6,128 nucleotides of DNA from an uncultured Eubacteriales bacterium (lineage in GTDB: Bacteria > Bacillota > Clostridia > Lachnospirales > Lachnospiraceae), in contig OMSZ01000266.1 of NCBI GenBank assembly GCA_900313855.1, positions 1 through 6,128 on the forward strand. The letters are read 5' to 3'. The notes beneath the pieces were generated by a model. The model saw nothing but the letters and a program-made list of their open reading frames with translations. It was not told the DNA's origin and searched no databases. Positions 1-6,126 of this stretch are shown one piece after another (position 1 is the first letter of the stretch; each line of letters opens with the position of its first letter). The translations under genes were made by a program, and so were the position numbers.

Positions 1-32
1 ACAATTAATTTTTTTATCCGAGCGCACGCCAT
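1..32 (-). CDS. 5' end of next operon gene, product unknown (partial)
   Basis: Ten complete codons are visible before the window edge, reading MACARIKKLI, so no family can be assigned. The ATG at 32-30 is chosen because a Shine-Dalgarno GAGG lies at 44-41 with an 8-base spacer. An in-frame ATG at 65-63 would add 11 residues but has no ribosome-binding site. The gene begins 67 bases after the DUF58 stop, on the same strand. The basic start followed by hydrophobic residues would suit a membrane protein. In MoxR/DUF58 operons the next gene is often a vWA/BatA-like or transglutaminase-like membrane protein, but that is only expectation from context. Confidence 0.5.
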   Translation of the reverse strand, partial: MACARIKKLI

Positions 33-99
33 AATAAAAGCCTCAAACAAACTGCAAGCGAACATAGCTTACAAGAGTTTCGCTCGATAAACCCAGATT

Positions 100-981
100 T
101 CACGCCTTTATTCCCGCAAGTATGCCCGAGAAACCCGAGAGCATTACCTCTACTATATCTTCATCGGATACCGCACTCACATAGTGGGCACCATACTTTC
201 GCGATATCCGTGTAAGCTCCTCCTTCATTCCGGCAAGTCTTTCATGATAACTCTTAATCGCCGCATTTGACATTGTGATCTTTACCCTCTCATCGGTTTC
301 CATATCCAATATATTGACTGTGCCTTCATAGTCTATATCTATCTCTTCCCTTGCAAGTATCTGAATAAGCACAACAGTCTGCTTACGGCTCACAAGGTAT
401 TTGACCGCGCCCTCGATTCCGTCAGGATCAAGGAAATCACTTACTATTATTGACACTCCTCCTCTTGGAACAGCATAGGAGGAAATGCATTTTGCAATAT
501 GCGTCTTCCCGGAAAACTCTATCCTTTCAAGGTCACGTAATAAATGAGAGAATGCAGCTCCTCCCGACATCCCCTTGCCCTTTACGATAGAACTTTCTCT
601 AAGCTCATTGATAAATACTCTATCGAGATTATTCATTATGATATATGAAAGAGCAGCGCTAAGTCGCAGCGCCATAACCGATTTCTTATATTCACCAAAT
701 TCCATGGAAGAACTCGCATCAATAAAGAATCTGAACAGACCCTCCTTTTCCTCCATAAACTGCTTGATATACAACTTATCCGTTCTTCCATAAGCATTCC
801 AGTCTATTCTTCTGATATCGTCACCGAGCATATATTCACGAAAATCGGAAAACTCGACCGAACTTCCCTTTGCGCTTGATTTCCTGCTTCCGCTCATTCC
901 CTGGCTAAGACGCATATTAAGAGACATTTTAACCGTATTTAATTTCTCAAAAAAATTATGGTCGAACAAGCCCTCATTCAT
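100..981 (-). CDS. DUF58 domain protein (vWA-like, MoxR partner)
   Basis: This 293-residue protein is a typical full-length DUF58 member. The family signature spans about residues 31-79, from GSRKSSAKGSSVEF through FREYMLGDDIRRIDWNAY to YIKQFMEE. A von Willebrand A-like fold follows. Its MIDAS metal site is visible as FIDASSSM (Asp88, Ser90, Ser92, the DxSxS pattern), and SDFLD near residue 181 lies where the later MIDAS aspartate is expected. No signal peptide or membrane segment is seen, so it is probably cytoplasmic or peripherally attached. The ATG at 981 is supported by GAGG at 995-992, nine to ten bases upstream. It starts 54 bases after the MoxR ATPase stop. In known systems DUF58/vWA proteins pair with MoxR ATPases in maturation or stress functions. 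The actual client here is unknown. Family assignment is firm; role is inferred. Confidence 0.93.
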   Translation of the reverse strand: MNEGLFDHNFFEKLNTVKMSLNMRLSQGMSGSRKSSAKGSSVEFSDFREYMLGDDIRRIDWNAYGRTDKLYIKQFMEEKEGLFRFFIDASSSMEFGEYKKSVMALRLSAALSYIIMNNLDRVFINELRESSIVKGKGMSGGAAFSHLLRDLERIEFSGKTHIAKCISSYAVPRGGVSIIVSDFLDPDGIEGAVKYLVSRKQTVVLIQILAREEIDIDYEGTVNILDMETDERVKITMSNAAIKSYHERLAGMKEELTRISRKYGAHYVSAVSDEDIVEVMLSGFSGILAGIKA

Positions 982-1035
982 ATTATGTCAACCTCGTTAA
1001 TTATCAAAATAGCAGTCATATTTGTAATAATCTCA

Positions 1036-2010
1036 TTAATTACCTAAAGCAGCAATTATCTCAGTTATAATCTTATCAGCACTCACTCCATCCGAAACCG
1101 CTTCAAAATTGAGTGCAAGTCTGTGACGCAGAGCAGGATAGGCAACAAATTTGATATCCTCGAAGGCCACATTATAACGCCCCTCCATGAATGCTCTAGC
1201 CTTGGCAGTCTTGACGATCGCCTGTGCCGCACGCGGACTTGAACCTACCTCAACATATTTCTTAGTAACCTCAGGGGCTGACTCATTCTCCGGATGTGTT
1301 GCAACCACTATACTCATAGCGTAATCCATAACCGCCTCTGCTATCGGCATATCACGGATAACGGTTCTTATGGCAAGTATGTCCTCGCCTGTCATTACCG
1401 GTGTTATGTTAACCTTTTCATTTGTTACGGTTATATTCATTATCCGCTTCAATTCTTCTTTAGTCGGAAAATCCACTAACAGCTTGAATAAGAATCTGTC
1501 AAGCTGCGCCTCCGGAAGCGGATATGTTCCCTCATTCTCAATAGGGTTTTGAGTAGCAAGCACCATAAATGGTGCCGGAAGCTCATAGGTTGTCTTTCCT
1601 ACAGTCACAGTTTTTTCCTGCATCGCCTCTAAGAGAGCCGACTGTGTTTTCGGAGTTGCACGGTTGATCTCATCACCAAGAACAATATTGGCAAATATCG
1701 GTCCCGGTTCAAATTGAAATACATTATTGCCATCCTGCTTGATTATCAGATTAGTTCCTGTAACATCAGCCGGCATAAGATCAGGCGTAAACTGAATACG
1801 CGAAAATGAGGTTGACATAACTTTGGATATCGTCTTTACCAGCTCTGTCTTTCCAAGTCCCGGAACACCCTCAAGCAGCACATTACCATCCGATAATATC
1901 GCAAGCATCACCTGTCTTATTATATCCCGCTGACCGATAATGCCCTTCCCTATCTCTGCCTCACACGCCTTTACCTTATCTATCATCTCCTGTAACTGTC
2001 TCTCATCCAT
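1036..2010 (-). CDS. MoxR-family AAA+ ATPase
   Basis: This 324-residue protein matches the MoxR family in length and in all key motifs. Walker A is GVPGLGKT (48-55), Walker B is IVLGDEIN (109-116, acidic pair Asp113-Glu114), sensor 1 is LATQNP (151-156), Arg172 in LDRFLF lies where the arginine finger is expected, and the sensor-2 region is GSSPRA (256-261). EGTYPLPEAQLDRF (160-173) is characteristic of MoxR. The C-terminal lid helices (about 205-324) are complete. Such ATPases are chaperone-like machines acting on metalloprotein or envelope complexes, usually with a vWA partner, here the DUF58 protein just downstream. The ATG at 2010 is preceded by AGAGGAG at 2024-2018 with a 7-base spacer. 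It lies 106 bases after the isomerase gene, a wider gap than others here, so it may have its own promoter. All catalytic residues look intact. Confidence 0.96.
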   Translation of the reverse strand: MDERQLQEMIDKVKACEAEIGKGIIGQRDIIRQVMLAILSDGNVLLEGVPGLGKTELVKTISKVMSTSFSRIQFTPDLMPADVTGTNLIIKQDGNNVFQFEPGPIFANIVLGDEINRATPKTQSALLEAMQEKTVTVGKTTYELPAPFMVLATQNPIENEGTYPLPEAQLDRFLFKLLVDFPTKEELKRIMNITVTNEKVNITPVMTGEDILAIRTVIRDMPIAEAVMDYAMSIVVATHPENESAPEVTKKYVEVGSSPRAAQAIVKTAKARAFMEGRYNVAFEDIKFVAYPALRHRLALNFEAVSDGVSADKIITEIIAALGN

Positions 2011-2017
2011 CCTTCTT

Positions 2018-2024
2018 CTCCTCT
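2018..2024 (-). promoter_or_regulatory. Ribosome-binding site of the MoxR ATPase gene
   Basis: AGAGGAG on the minus strand lies 7 bases before the ATG at 2010. It is a strong match to the anti-Shine-Dalgarno sequence and fixes the start of the ATPase. Confidence 0.75.
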
Positions 2025-2043
2025 TATATCTTTTAACTTTGAA

Positions 2044-2157
2044 CGATTGCGAAACCTCTCCTTCTTGCTTTTGTACATATTATTAAGCATTGACAAGTTT
2101 CACAATTACCTAAATCTTAAATATCAATAAACCCTTCTTTGACCGCTTTCGCAATCG
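2044..2157. repeat. 11-base inverted repeat spanning the isomerase stop codon
   Basis: CGATTGCGAAA at 2044-2054 is the exact reverse complement of TTTCGCAATCG at 2147-2157. One arm lies in the last codons of the isomerase gene and the other in the gap before the MoxR gene. The loop would be about 92 bases. There is no T-run after the downstream arm, so it is not a classic terminator. It may be chance. Confidence 0.4.
2077..2105 (-). promoter_or_regulatory. Weak candidate promoter for the MoxR-DUF58 genes
   Basis: In the 106-base gap after the isomerase gene, the minus strand has TTGTGA (2105-2100), a 17-base spacer and TAATAT (2082-2077). Each hexamer matches the vegetative consensus at four of six positions. 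Transcription would start near 2070, giving a leader of about 60 bases before the ATPase ATG. Such matches are common by chance in AT-rich DNA. The support is mainly positional: the isomerase separates these genes from the rest of the operon. Confidence 0.25.
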
Positions 2158-3529
2158 AAACATCAATCCTCGTATTATATGGAATTAACATAGCCTGCAG
2201 GGCATGATAAATGTCCGACTTACCCGGCCATACAGTTCCCATAAGCTGATTATTACGATCAAGCTGATGATACCATGAACCGTTGACCTTATCATGCACA
2301 ACCTCATCCAGATATTGCATGAATTCCGAATAATTTGAAGAATACACCTCATCACCCGTAACCTTATATAAAACTGCCGATGTATTGATCGCCTCCGCTA
2401 AAGTCCAATGCATTCTGTCTTGCACAACCGGTCTGCCCTCCCAATCCGTGGTATAAACTATACCTCTGTCTCCGTCACAGTTCCATGCGTCGCTGATTGC
2501 CCTGTTATACAGATTAACGGCAGCATCAATATATATTCTGATATTATCATCAGCTTTTAATAAAGCCTGTTTATCGGCATCTGCCAATCCATTTTTATTC
2601 ATATCACCATACATGGCAAAGGCCCACTGCGTTATAAGCCTTGCCCACTCTATACCGTGTCCCGGAGTGGCACCATATGGTTTGAACGGATCATCCGGTG
2701 TTTCCTTCTGACAGTCAAGGTCAGGTGTCCAATCCTCTTTGAAATGCTCCGGAATTCTCCAGTTATTATTCTGTGCCCATGTGACAACCCTTTTTATAAT
2801 TCTTCCCGCACGCTCAAGATATCTCTTATCTCCTACCGCATCATAAACAGCAAGAAATGCCTCTACAGAGTGCATATTGGCATTTATTCCACGATAATCT
2901 GAAAGACCGGAGAAATCCGTATTCCAAGTATCAACCGCAAGTCCCTCTTTTTCATCCCAGAAATACCTATCATATACAGCAACCGCTTCATCAAGCAGAC
3001 CATAAGCCTCCTTAATACCGGCTAAGATACCCGAAGTCGCCGCGAGTATCACAAATGCATGAGCATAACACTGCTTTGATTCAATAATAGAACCATCCGC
3101 ATTAATTCCTGCGTACCATCCTCCATTAACATCATCCTTTAATTCACCTAGCAGACCTCTTATGGCTGATTCAGACAGTTTTTTGTATTCCTTTTCATCT
3201 TCGCCGGAAGAAAGTATCGCGCCGATACTGTAGACATGTGCCATCCTGCACGTGATCCATGTCTCCCTTGGTCTGTCTGTCCACGGTGTTCCGTCATCAC
3301 CTAAATAGTAAGACGCCCCGGAAGGTGACGGAAATCTTGTACCGAATCTGAGTAATTCTTCCTGCATATCTATTAAATGTTCTCTATTCTCACAAGTTCC
3401 TAGCTGCATTATTTTATCATCCGTATTAATCCCCGGCATATTTTTAAGAGAATCCATAGTCTGATATAAAGTAGATTTACCGGCACCATTTACGCCAGCA
3501 ATCAATATATCTTTTTTCAAATCACTCAT
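2117..3529 (-). CDS. AGE-family sugar isomerase (YihS/mannose isomerase-like) with a grafted kinase-like P-loop N-terminus
   Basis: From about residue 45 to 470 this is an apparently complete N-acylglucosamine 2-epimerase (AGE) family enzyme of the YihS type, which interconverts aldoses and ketoses such as mannose and fructose, or sulfoquinovose and sulfofructose. Aligned by hand with E. coli YihS from memory, TWITCRMAHVYS (90-101), NANMHSVEAFL (216-226), TPGHGIEWARL (288-298), GIVYTTDWEGRPVV (356-369) and DIYH (439-442) all match. Catalytic equivalents are Arg95, His220, His291, Glu294 and His441. Residues 1-44 do not belong to this family: they carry GVNGAGKST (12-20), then NTDDKI, as at the start of zeta-toxin-type kinases. 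The ATG at 3529 has AAAGGAG 11 bases upstream and an extended -10 promoter. Met41 (codon 3409-3407) is a possible internal start giving nearly the normal enzyme, but has only a weak GGA upstream. No signal peptide is seen, so it is likely cytoplasmic. Substrate is uncertain. Confidence 0.92.
   Translation of the reverse strand: MSDLKKDILIAGVNGAGKSTLYQTMDSLKNMPGINTDDKIMQLGTCENREHLIDMQEELLRFGTRFPSPSGASYYLGDDGTPWTDRPRETWITCRMAHVYSIGAILSSGEDEKEYKKLSESAIRGLLGELKDDVNGGWYAGINADGSIIESKQCYAHAFVILAATSGILAGIKEAYGLLDEAVAVYDRYFWDEKEGLAVDTWNTDFSGLSDYRGINANMHSVEAFLAVYDAVGDKRYLERAGRIIKRVVTWAQNNNWRIPEHFKEDWTPDLDCQKETPDDPFKPYGATPGHGIEWARLITQWAFAMYGDMNKNGLADADKQALLKADDNIRIYIDAAVNLYNRAISDAWNCDGDRGIVYTTDWEGRPVVQDRMHWTLAEAINTSAVLYKVTGDEVYSSNYSEFMQYLDEVVHDKVNGSWYHQLDRNNQLMGTVWPGKSDIYHALQAMLIPYNTRIDVSIAKAVKEGFIDI
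3398..3511 (-). other. Remnant of a zeta-toxin/UDP-GlcNAc kinase-like P-loop start fused to the isomerase
   Basis: Residues 7-44 of the isomerase read like the first strand, P-loop and second strand of zeta-toxin-like kinases. DILIAGVNGAGKSTLYQT is the Walker A region, and MPGINTDDKIMQLG resembles the family's usual pattern of MPRVNTDE then I and FG. In that family a further 120 or more residues would follow, with the catalytic aspartate and lid arginines. Here the sequence passes directly into the AGE enzyme near residue 45. The fragment could not be an active kinase by itself. Family resemblance is judged from memory of motifs; the junction is read directly. Confidence 0.7.
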
Positions 3530-3540
3530 GTCCCGAACAA

Positions 3541-3547
3541 CTCCTTT
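3541..3547 (-). promoter_or_regulatory. Ribosome-binding site that decides the isomerase start
   Basis: AAAGGAG on the minus strand lies 11 bases before the ATG at 3529. It is much stronger than anything ahead of the internal Met41 codon, so translation should include the P-loop segment. Confidence 0.7.
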
Positions 3548-3557
3548 CGTTCTATTT

Positions 3558-3587
3558 ATTATACCAAAAATAAAATTTGTTTTCTAA
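3558..3587 (-). promoter_or_regulatory. Extended -10 promoter of the isomerase gene
   Basis: The minus strand carries a perfect TATAAT (3563-3558), preceded by TGG, giving the extended -10 form TGnTATAAT. A four-of-six -35 match, TTAGAA, lies at 3587-3582 with an 18-base spacer. Transcription would begin near 3551, leaving a leader of about 20 bases that still contains the Shine-Dalgarno site. The promoter sits just after the stop codon of the upstream gene, so the isomerase can be expressed independently of the surrounding operon. It fits a vegetative sigma factor; no operator is evident. Confidence 0.65.
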
Positions 3588-3590
3588 ATT

Positions 3591-5219
3591 TCACTCCAAC
3601 CCATCAAAATAATCCCTTATTTTTTCCTTCATCTTAGAAGGGTAACTTGAGCCGTTAACCTTCTTATATGCTTTATCCTTGTACTGCCCTGAAACCTGCC
3701 CGTAGCTTACCTTATTACCCGACCAGGTATTAGCCTGGCTGCTTTTTTGATAGGTGCTTGACTCATTACCGTTAGACTTGCCGGAAAGATCCTCATCATC
3801 TCCAATCTCACCTTCAGGAACGGTAATGTTTTCATTAACCTTAGCCTTGCCCTCATAACCTGTCTTGCTGCCACGATTCCAGCCGGGGCCACTTCCGTTA
3901 CCATTGCTGCCGCTATCAGAACCGGTCTCACCTTCACTTAAGCCTTCACCGCTTCCATTCTGATCACCCTGTTGACCGCTCTGTCCGTTGTTTCCCTGTC
4001 CGTTGTTCCCTTCGCTTTTCTGCTGTCCGCTCTGTTCCTTGTTATTTCCCTCTTGTTTGTTTTCACCTGTTTTATTATTCTGCCCATTTTTATCTGAATC
4101 ACTCCGGCTTCCGGAATTACCGCTCTGATCATTGCTTCCATTCTCACCGCCCTTTTTATCATCAGATCCATTCGCATTCCCGGATTGTTTACCGGAAGAA
4201 TTTTCAGCCATATCGGTATTATTATTTTTTGACTGCGCTTTTTTCAGTGCATTGGCTGCAGTCATATGATCGAAGGTAGAATAGTCTGATTGTTTATATT
4301 TATCCGCAGCCTGTTTAAGTGCATCATCACCTGACACCTGCGCTGCTTTTTCTAACTTCTCATAAGCCTCCTTTTTAGCCTTATCATTACCCTCTGCAGC
4401 CTTAGCCATTGCGTCTTCGGCTTCCTTCATAGCCTCTTCCATCCGCTTTGCCTGATCTGCCTTATTCTGAGCAACCGCTTTTTCTAATGCTTTTTTTGCA
4501 GAAGCATCTTTAAATGTTTCCGCGCTCATTTCCATTTTCTTGGTGATCCTGTCTTCAGCCTTTTTCAGATCCTCTATGGAATCAGCCTTTCTCATATCAT
4601 GCTTTGCCTGCTCGATCTGACCATCAACCTCACTAAGCTTTACCTTGTCAATACCATCCGACTTCCTAAGCTCCTTCTGAACCTTTTCTAATTTGGCTAT
4701 TTCCTCTAAAGCCTCTTTATGAACCTCATGCTTAGTTATGGCAAGTCTCTTTGCAGGGGTGTCGATTAGGGAAATGCCCACGAACAAGACCGCCAGCCCG
4801 ACAAAAAGCACACTCTTTTTCCAGGAAAGAATTATAGGAAATTCCTTTCTGATACAAAAATCATCAATCACTTTAACAGCATCCTTTTTCTGCAGAACGC
4901 TAAACGCATCAGATTGTCCGGCAAGCTCTAACGCTGTGGTGATCTTTTCCTTATGTCCCTTTGCATCAGCACAAAGTGCTGCTTTAACTAAAGTCGGAGT
5001 TTTTCTAAATCCTGAAATTATACCGGCAGTCAAAAACAACAAAACCACACCAACGGAAATTGGTATGGCATAATATATAGGCACCCATAAGGCTAATAGC
5101 ATAACAAGTACAGACACGAAAAAGCCTGCGACCAGAAATGTCAACATCCGGTCTGCCATTATCCGTGTCCTTATACGTCCTCTAACCTTCTTAACAAATG
5201 TTAATATCTTTTTATCCAT
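3591..5219 (-). CDS. Membrane-anchored coiled-coil protein with Gly/Asn/Gln-rich linker, MoxR-operon associated (DUF4175-like)
   Basis: I do not recognise a named family with certainty; the layout resembles DUF4175-like proteins encoded beside MoxR/DUF58. Numbering from ATG 5219 (542 residues): a basic start, two membrane segments at about 26-45 and 48-70, a soluble stretch, a third membrane segment at about 134-152, then a Lys/Glu/Ala-rich coiled coil at about 165-330. A low-complexity linker rich in Gly, Asn, Ser and Gln follows (about 335-450), and a tail ends YPSKMKEKIRDYFDGLE. That last part resembles the YP...DYF ending seen in other MoxR-operon membrane proteins, and may be a docking segment. 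I prefer ATG 5219 over the in-frame TTG at 5240, because AGGA (5229-5226) sits 6 bases before it. This start overlaps the permease stop as ATGGATAA, suggesting translational coupling. The isomerase promoter follows directly after the stop. Confidence 0.85.
   Translation of the reverse strand: MDKKILTFVKKVRGRIRTRIMADRMLTFLVAGFFVSVLVMLLALWVPIYYAIPISVGVVLLFLTAGIISGFRKTPTLVKAALCADAKGHKEKITTALELAGQSDAFSVLQKKDAVKVIDDFCIRKEFPIILSWKKSVLFVGLAVLFVGISLIDTPAKRLAITKHEVHKEALEEIAKLEKVQKELRKSDGIDKVKLSEVDGQIEQAKHDMRKADSIEDLKKAEDRITKKMEMSAETFKDASAKKALEKAVAQNKADQAKRMEEAMKEAEDAMAKAAEGNDKAKKEAYEKLEKAAQVSGDDALKQAADKYKQSDYSTFDHMTAANALKKAQSKNNNTDMAENSSGKQSGNANGSDDKKGGENGSNDQSGNSGSRSDSDKNGQNNKTGENKQEGNNKEQSGQQKSEGNNGQGNNGQSGQQGDQNGSGEGLSEGETGSDSGSNGNGSGPGWNRGSKTGYEGKAKVNENITVPEGEIGDDEDLSGKSNGNESSTYQKSSQANTWSGNKVSYGQVSGQYKDKAYKKVNGSSYPSKMKEKIRDYFDGLE
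3870..4217 (-). repeat. Low-complexity Gly/Asn/Ser/Gln coding tract
   Basis: This stretch encodes residues of about 335-450 of the coiled-coil protein and consists mostly of Gly, Asn, Ser, Gln, Asp and Glu with almost no hydrophobic residues. It includes degenerate repeats of GNNGQ and SGQQ. It probably forms a flexible, disordered linker. Long out-of-frame open frames across it are by-products of the biased composition. Confidence 0.8.
3981..4010 (-). repeat. Tandem 15-base direct repeat (GNNGQ coding)
   Basis: Plus-strand CTGTCCGTTGTTTCC (3981-3995) is followed at once by CTGTCCGTTGTTCCC (3996-4010), identical at 14 of 15 positions. Each unit encodes five residues of the linker, so gain or loss of a copy would keep the frame. 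Confidence 0.8.
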
Positions 5220-6126
5220 TTTTCTTCCTGCCTCTAACAACCTTACCGTTAATTTTACCTGCGGCTAATTTTAAAAACATATAAGATATTAATAGATTAA
5301 TAGACATTGAAATGGGAATCCAGAATCTGTATATCACTAACATGAAAGGATTCTTGGAAAAATCTTTCATTATCTCATATATACTCGAATCCGAAAGTGC
5401 TCTTACCATGAAATCAAATATAGGCGAATATGGATTAAAGAGAAATACAAAAACCGGTCCTAACTCTGTATCGAAAGCATTCCCCGTACTCACTTTATAA
5501 GCATTGATAATAATAAATCCGATATAGTAAACAAGTGTTGTTCCCACTAATATTCCTACGCCTATAACGATCGTAAGTATTGTTGCGGCAATAGATTTCT
5601 TAACAAATGAAGAACAGAATATACCTACACTTCCGACATATATTCCAAGATATAAAAGCATGATGAAAAGTCCAAAAAGATTGATCCATGATAGACCTCC
5701 CAGAATAAAGGCAATAGCCATAACCGGAACGCTTGCTATCATGTACATCATAACGATCATCATAGCCGACCAGAGCTTTCCTGTTACAATTGACATTGGC
5801 GACACCGGTGTGGTTAACATAATATCAAGTGTCTGTTTTTCTCTCTCTCCTGATATCGAGCCTGATGTTATTACCGGTATCATAAGGCTTAAAAGTCCGC
5901 ATTCCGTACATCCAAGCACAGGAAACAAAACTATAAGGCTTCTATATGAGTATCCTATCCCGTCTGAGCTTGTATAGCTGTTTATCAACAGTATAAATAC
6001 AACGATCGCCGTTAATATTCCACATACTGCCATTATTGCCCATGACATCTTCATGCTTCTTGAACCGACAACCATCTCTTTTTTCAATATAGGATTGATC
6101 CGTAATCTGTCTTTCCTCTTACAATA
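5212..6126 (-). CDS. ABC-2 type transporter permease (5' end uncertain, probably beyond the window)
   Basis: This is an integral membrane permease of the ABC-2 export type. Numbered from the TTG at 6087 (291 residues), membrane segments lie at about 15-36, 49-74, 105-129, 136-159, 167-192 and 250-275. The ABC-2 hallmark after the second segment is present: SGSISGEREKQTLDIMLTTP (75-94) then VSPMSIVTGKL. It would pair with an ATP-binding subunit, expected just upstream outside the window. The TTG start is doubtful. The frame stays open through the window edge, and the codons above it read RINPILKKEM, the usual N-terminal NPxLxKE motif of these permeases, so translation must begin further upstream. 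No ATG, GTG or TTG occurs in frame there. The end given is the first whole codon in view. The substrate is unknown; the gene is coupled to the next one by an 8-base overlap. Confidence 0.88.
   Translation of the reverse strand, partial: YCKRKDRLRINPILKKEMVVGSRSMKMSWAIMAVCGILTAIVVFILLINSYTSSDGIGYSYRSLIVLFPVLGCTECGLLSLMIPVITSGSISGEREKQTLDIMLTTPVSPMSIVTGKLWSAMMIVMMYMIASVPVMAIAFILGGLSWINLFGLFIMLLYLGIYVGSVGIFCSSFVKKSIAATILTIVIGVGILVGTTLVYYIGFIIINAYKVSTGNAFDTELGPVFVFLFNPYSPIFDFMVRALSDSSIYEIMKDFSKNPFMLVIYRFWIPISMSINLLISYMFLKLAAGKINGKVVRGRKKNG
6111..6120 (-). promoter_or_regulatory. Possible ribosome-binding site of the permease gene
   Basis: AAGAGGAAAG on the minus strand contains a good Shine-Dalgarno core (GAGG, 6118-6115). 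It is about 27 bases from the TTG at 6087, too far to serve it. Nine bases after GAGG, in the permease frame, comes TTA (6105-6103), exactly where RINPILKKE would need its initiator, but TTA is not a normal start codon. The site may instead be a chance purine run inside a longer coding region. Confidence 0.35.

Noticed and set aside
57..84. Possible hairpin AGCGAA/TTCGCT after the DUF58 gene
   Set aside because: The stem is only 6 bases with a 16-base loop and no T-run, so it is not a convincing terminator.
103..3035. Identical SGILAGIK peptide at the end of the DUF58 protein and inside the isomerase
   Set aside because: The codons differ at most third positions and the contexts are unrelated, so this looks like coincidence, not a duplication.
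3570..3592. AAATTT...AAATTT followed by T-rich sequence after the coiled-coil gene
   Set aside because: The stem would be entirely A-T pairs and very weak. The region is better explained as the AT-rich spacer of the isomerase promoter.
3707..4177. Minus-strand open frames at 3707-3937 and 3938-4177
   Set aside because: They are out-of-frame readings of the Gly/Asn/Gln-rich linker. The Arg/Met-rich composition is a by-product of its codon bias.
575..5977. Plus-strand open frames (such as 575-793, 1294-1479, 2657-2902, 4738-5073, 5660-5977)
   Set aside because: Each lies wholly opposite a well-supported minus-strand gene and shows no recognisable motif in its translation.
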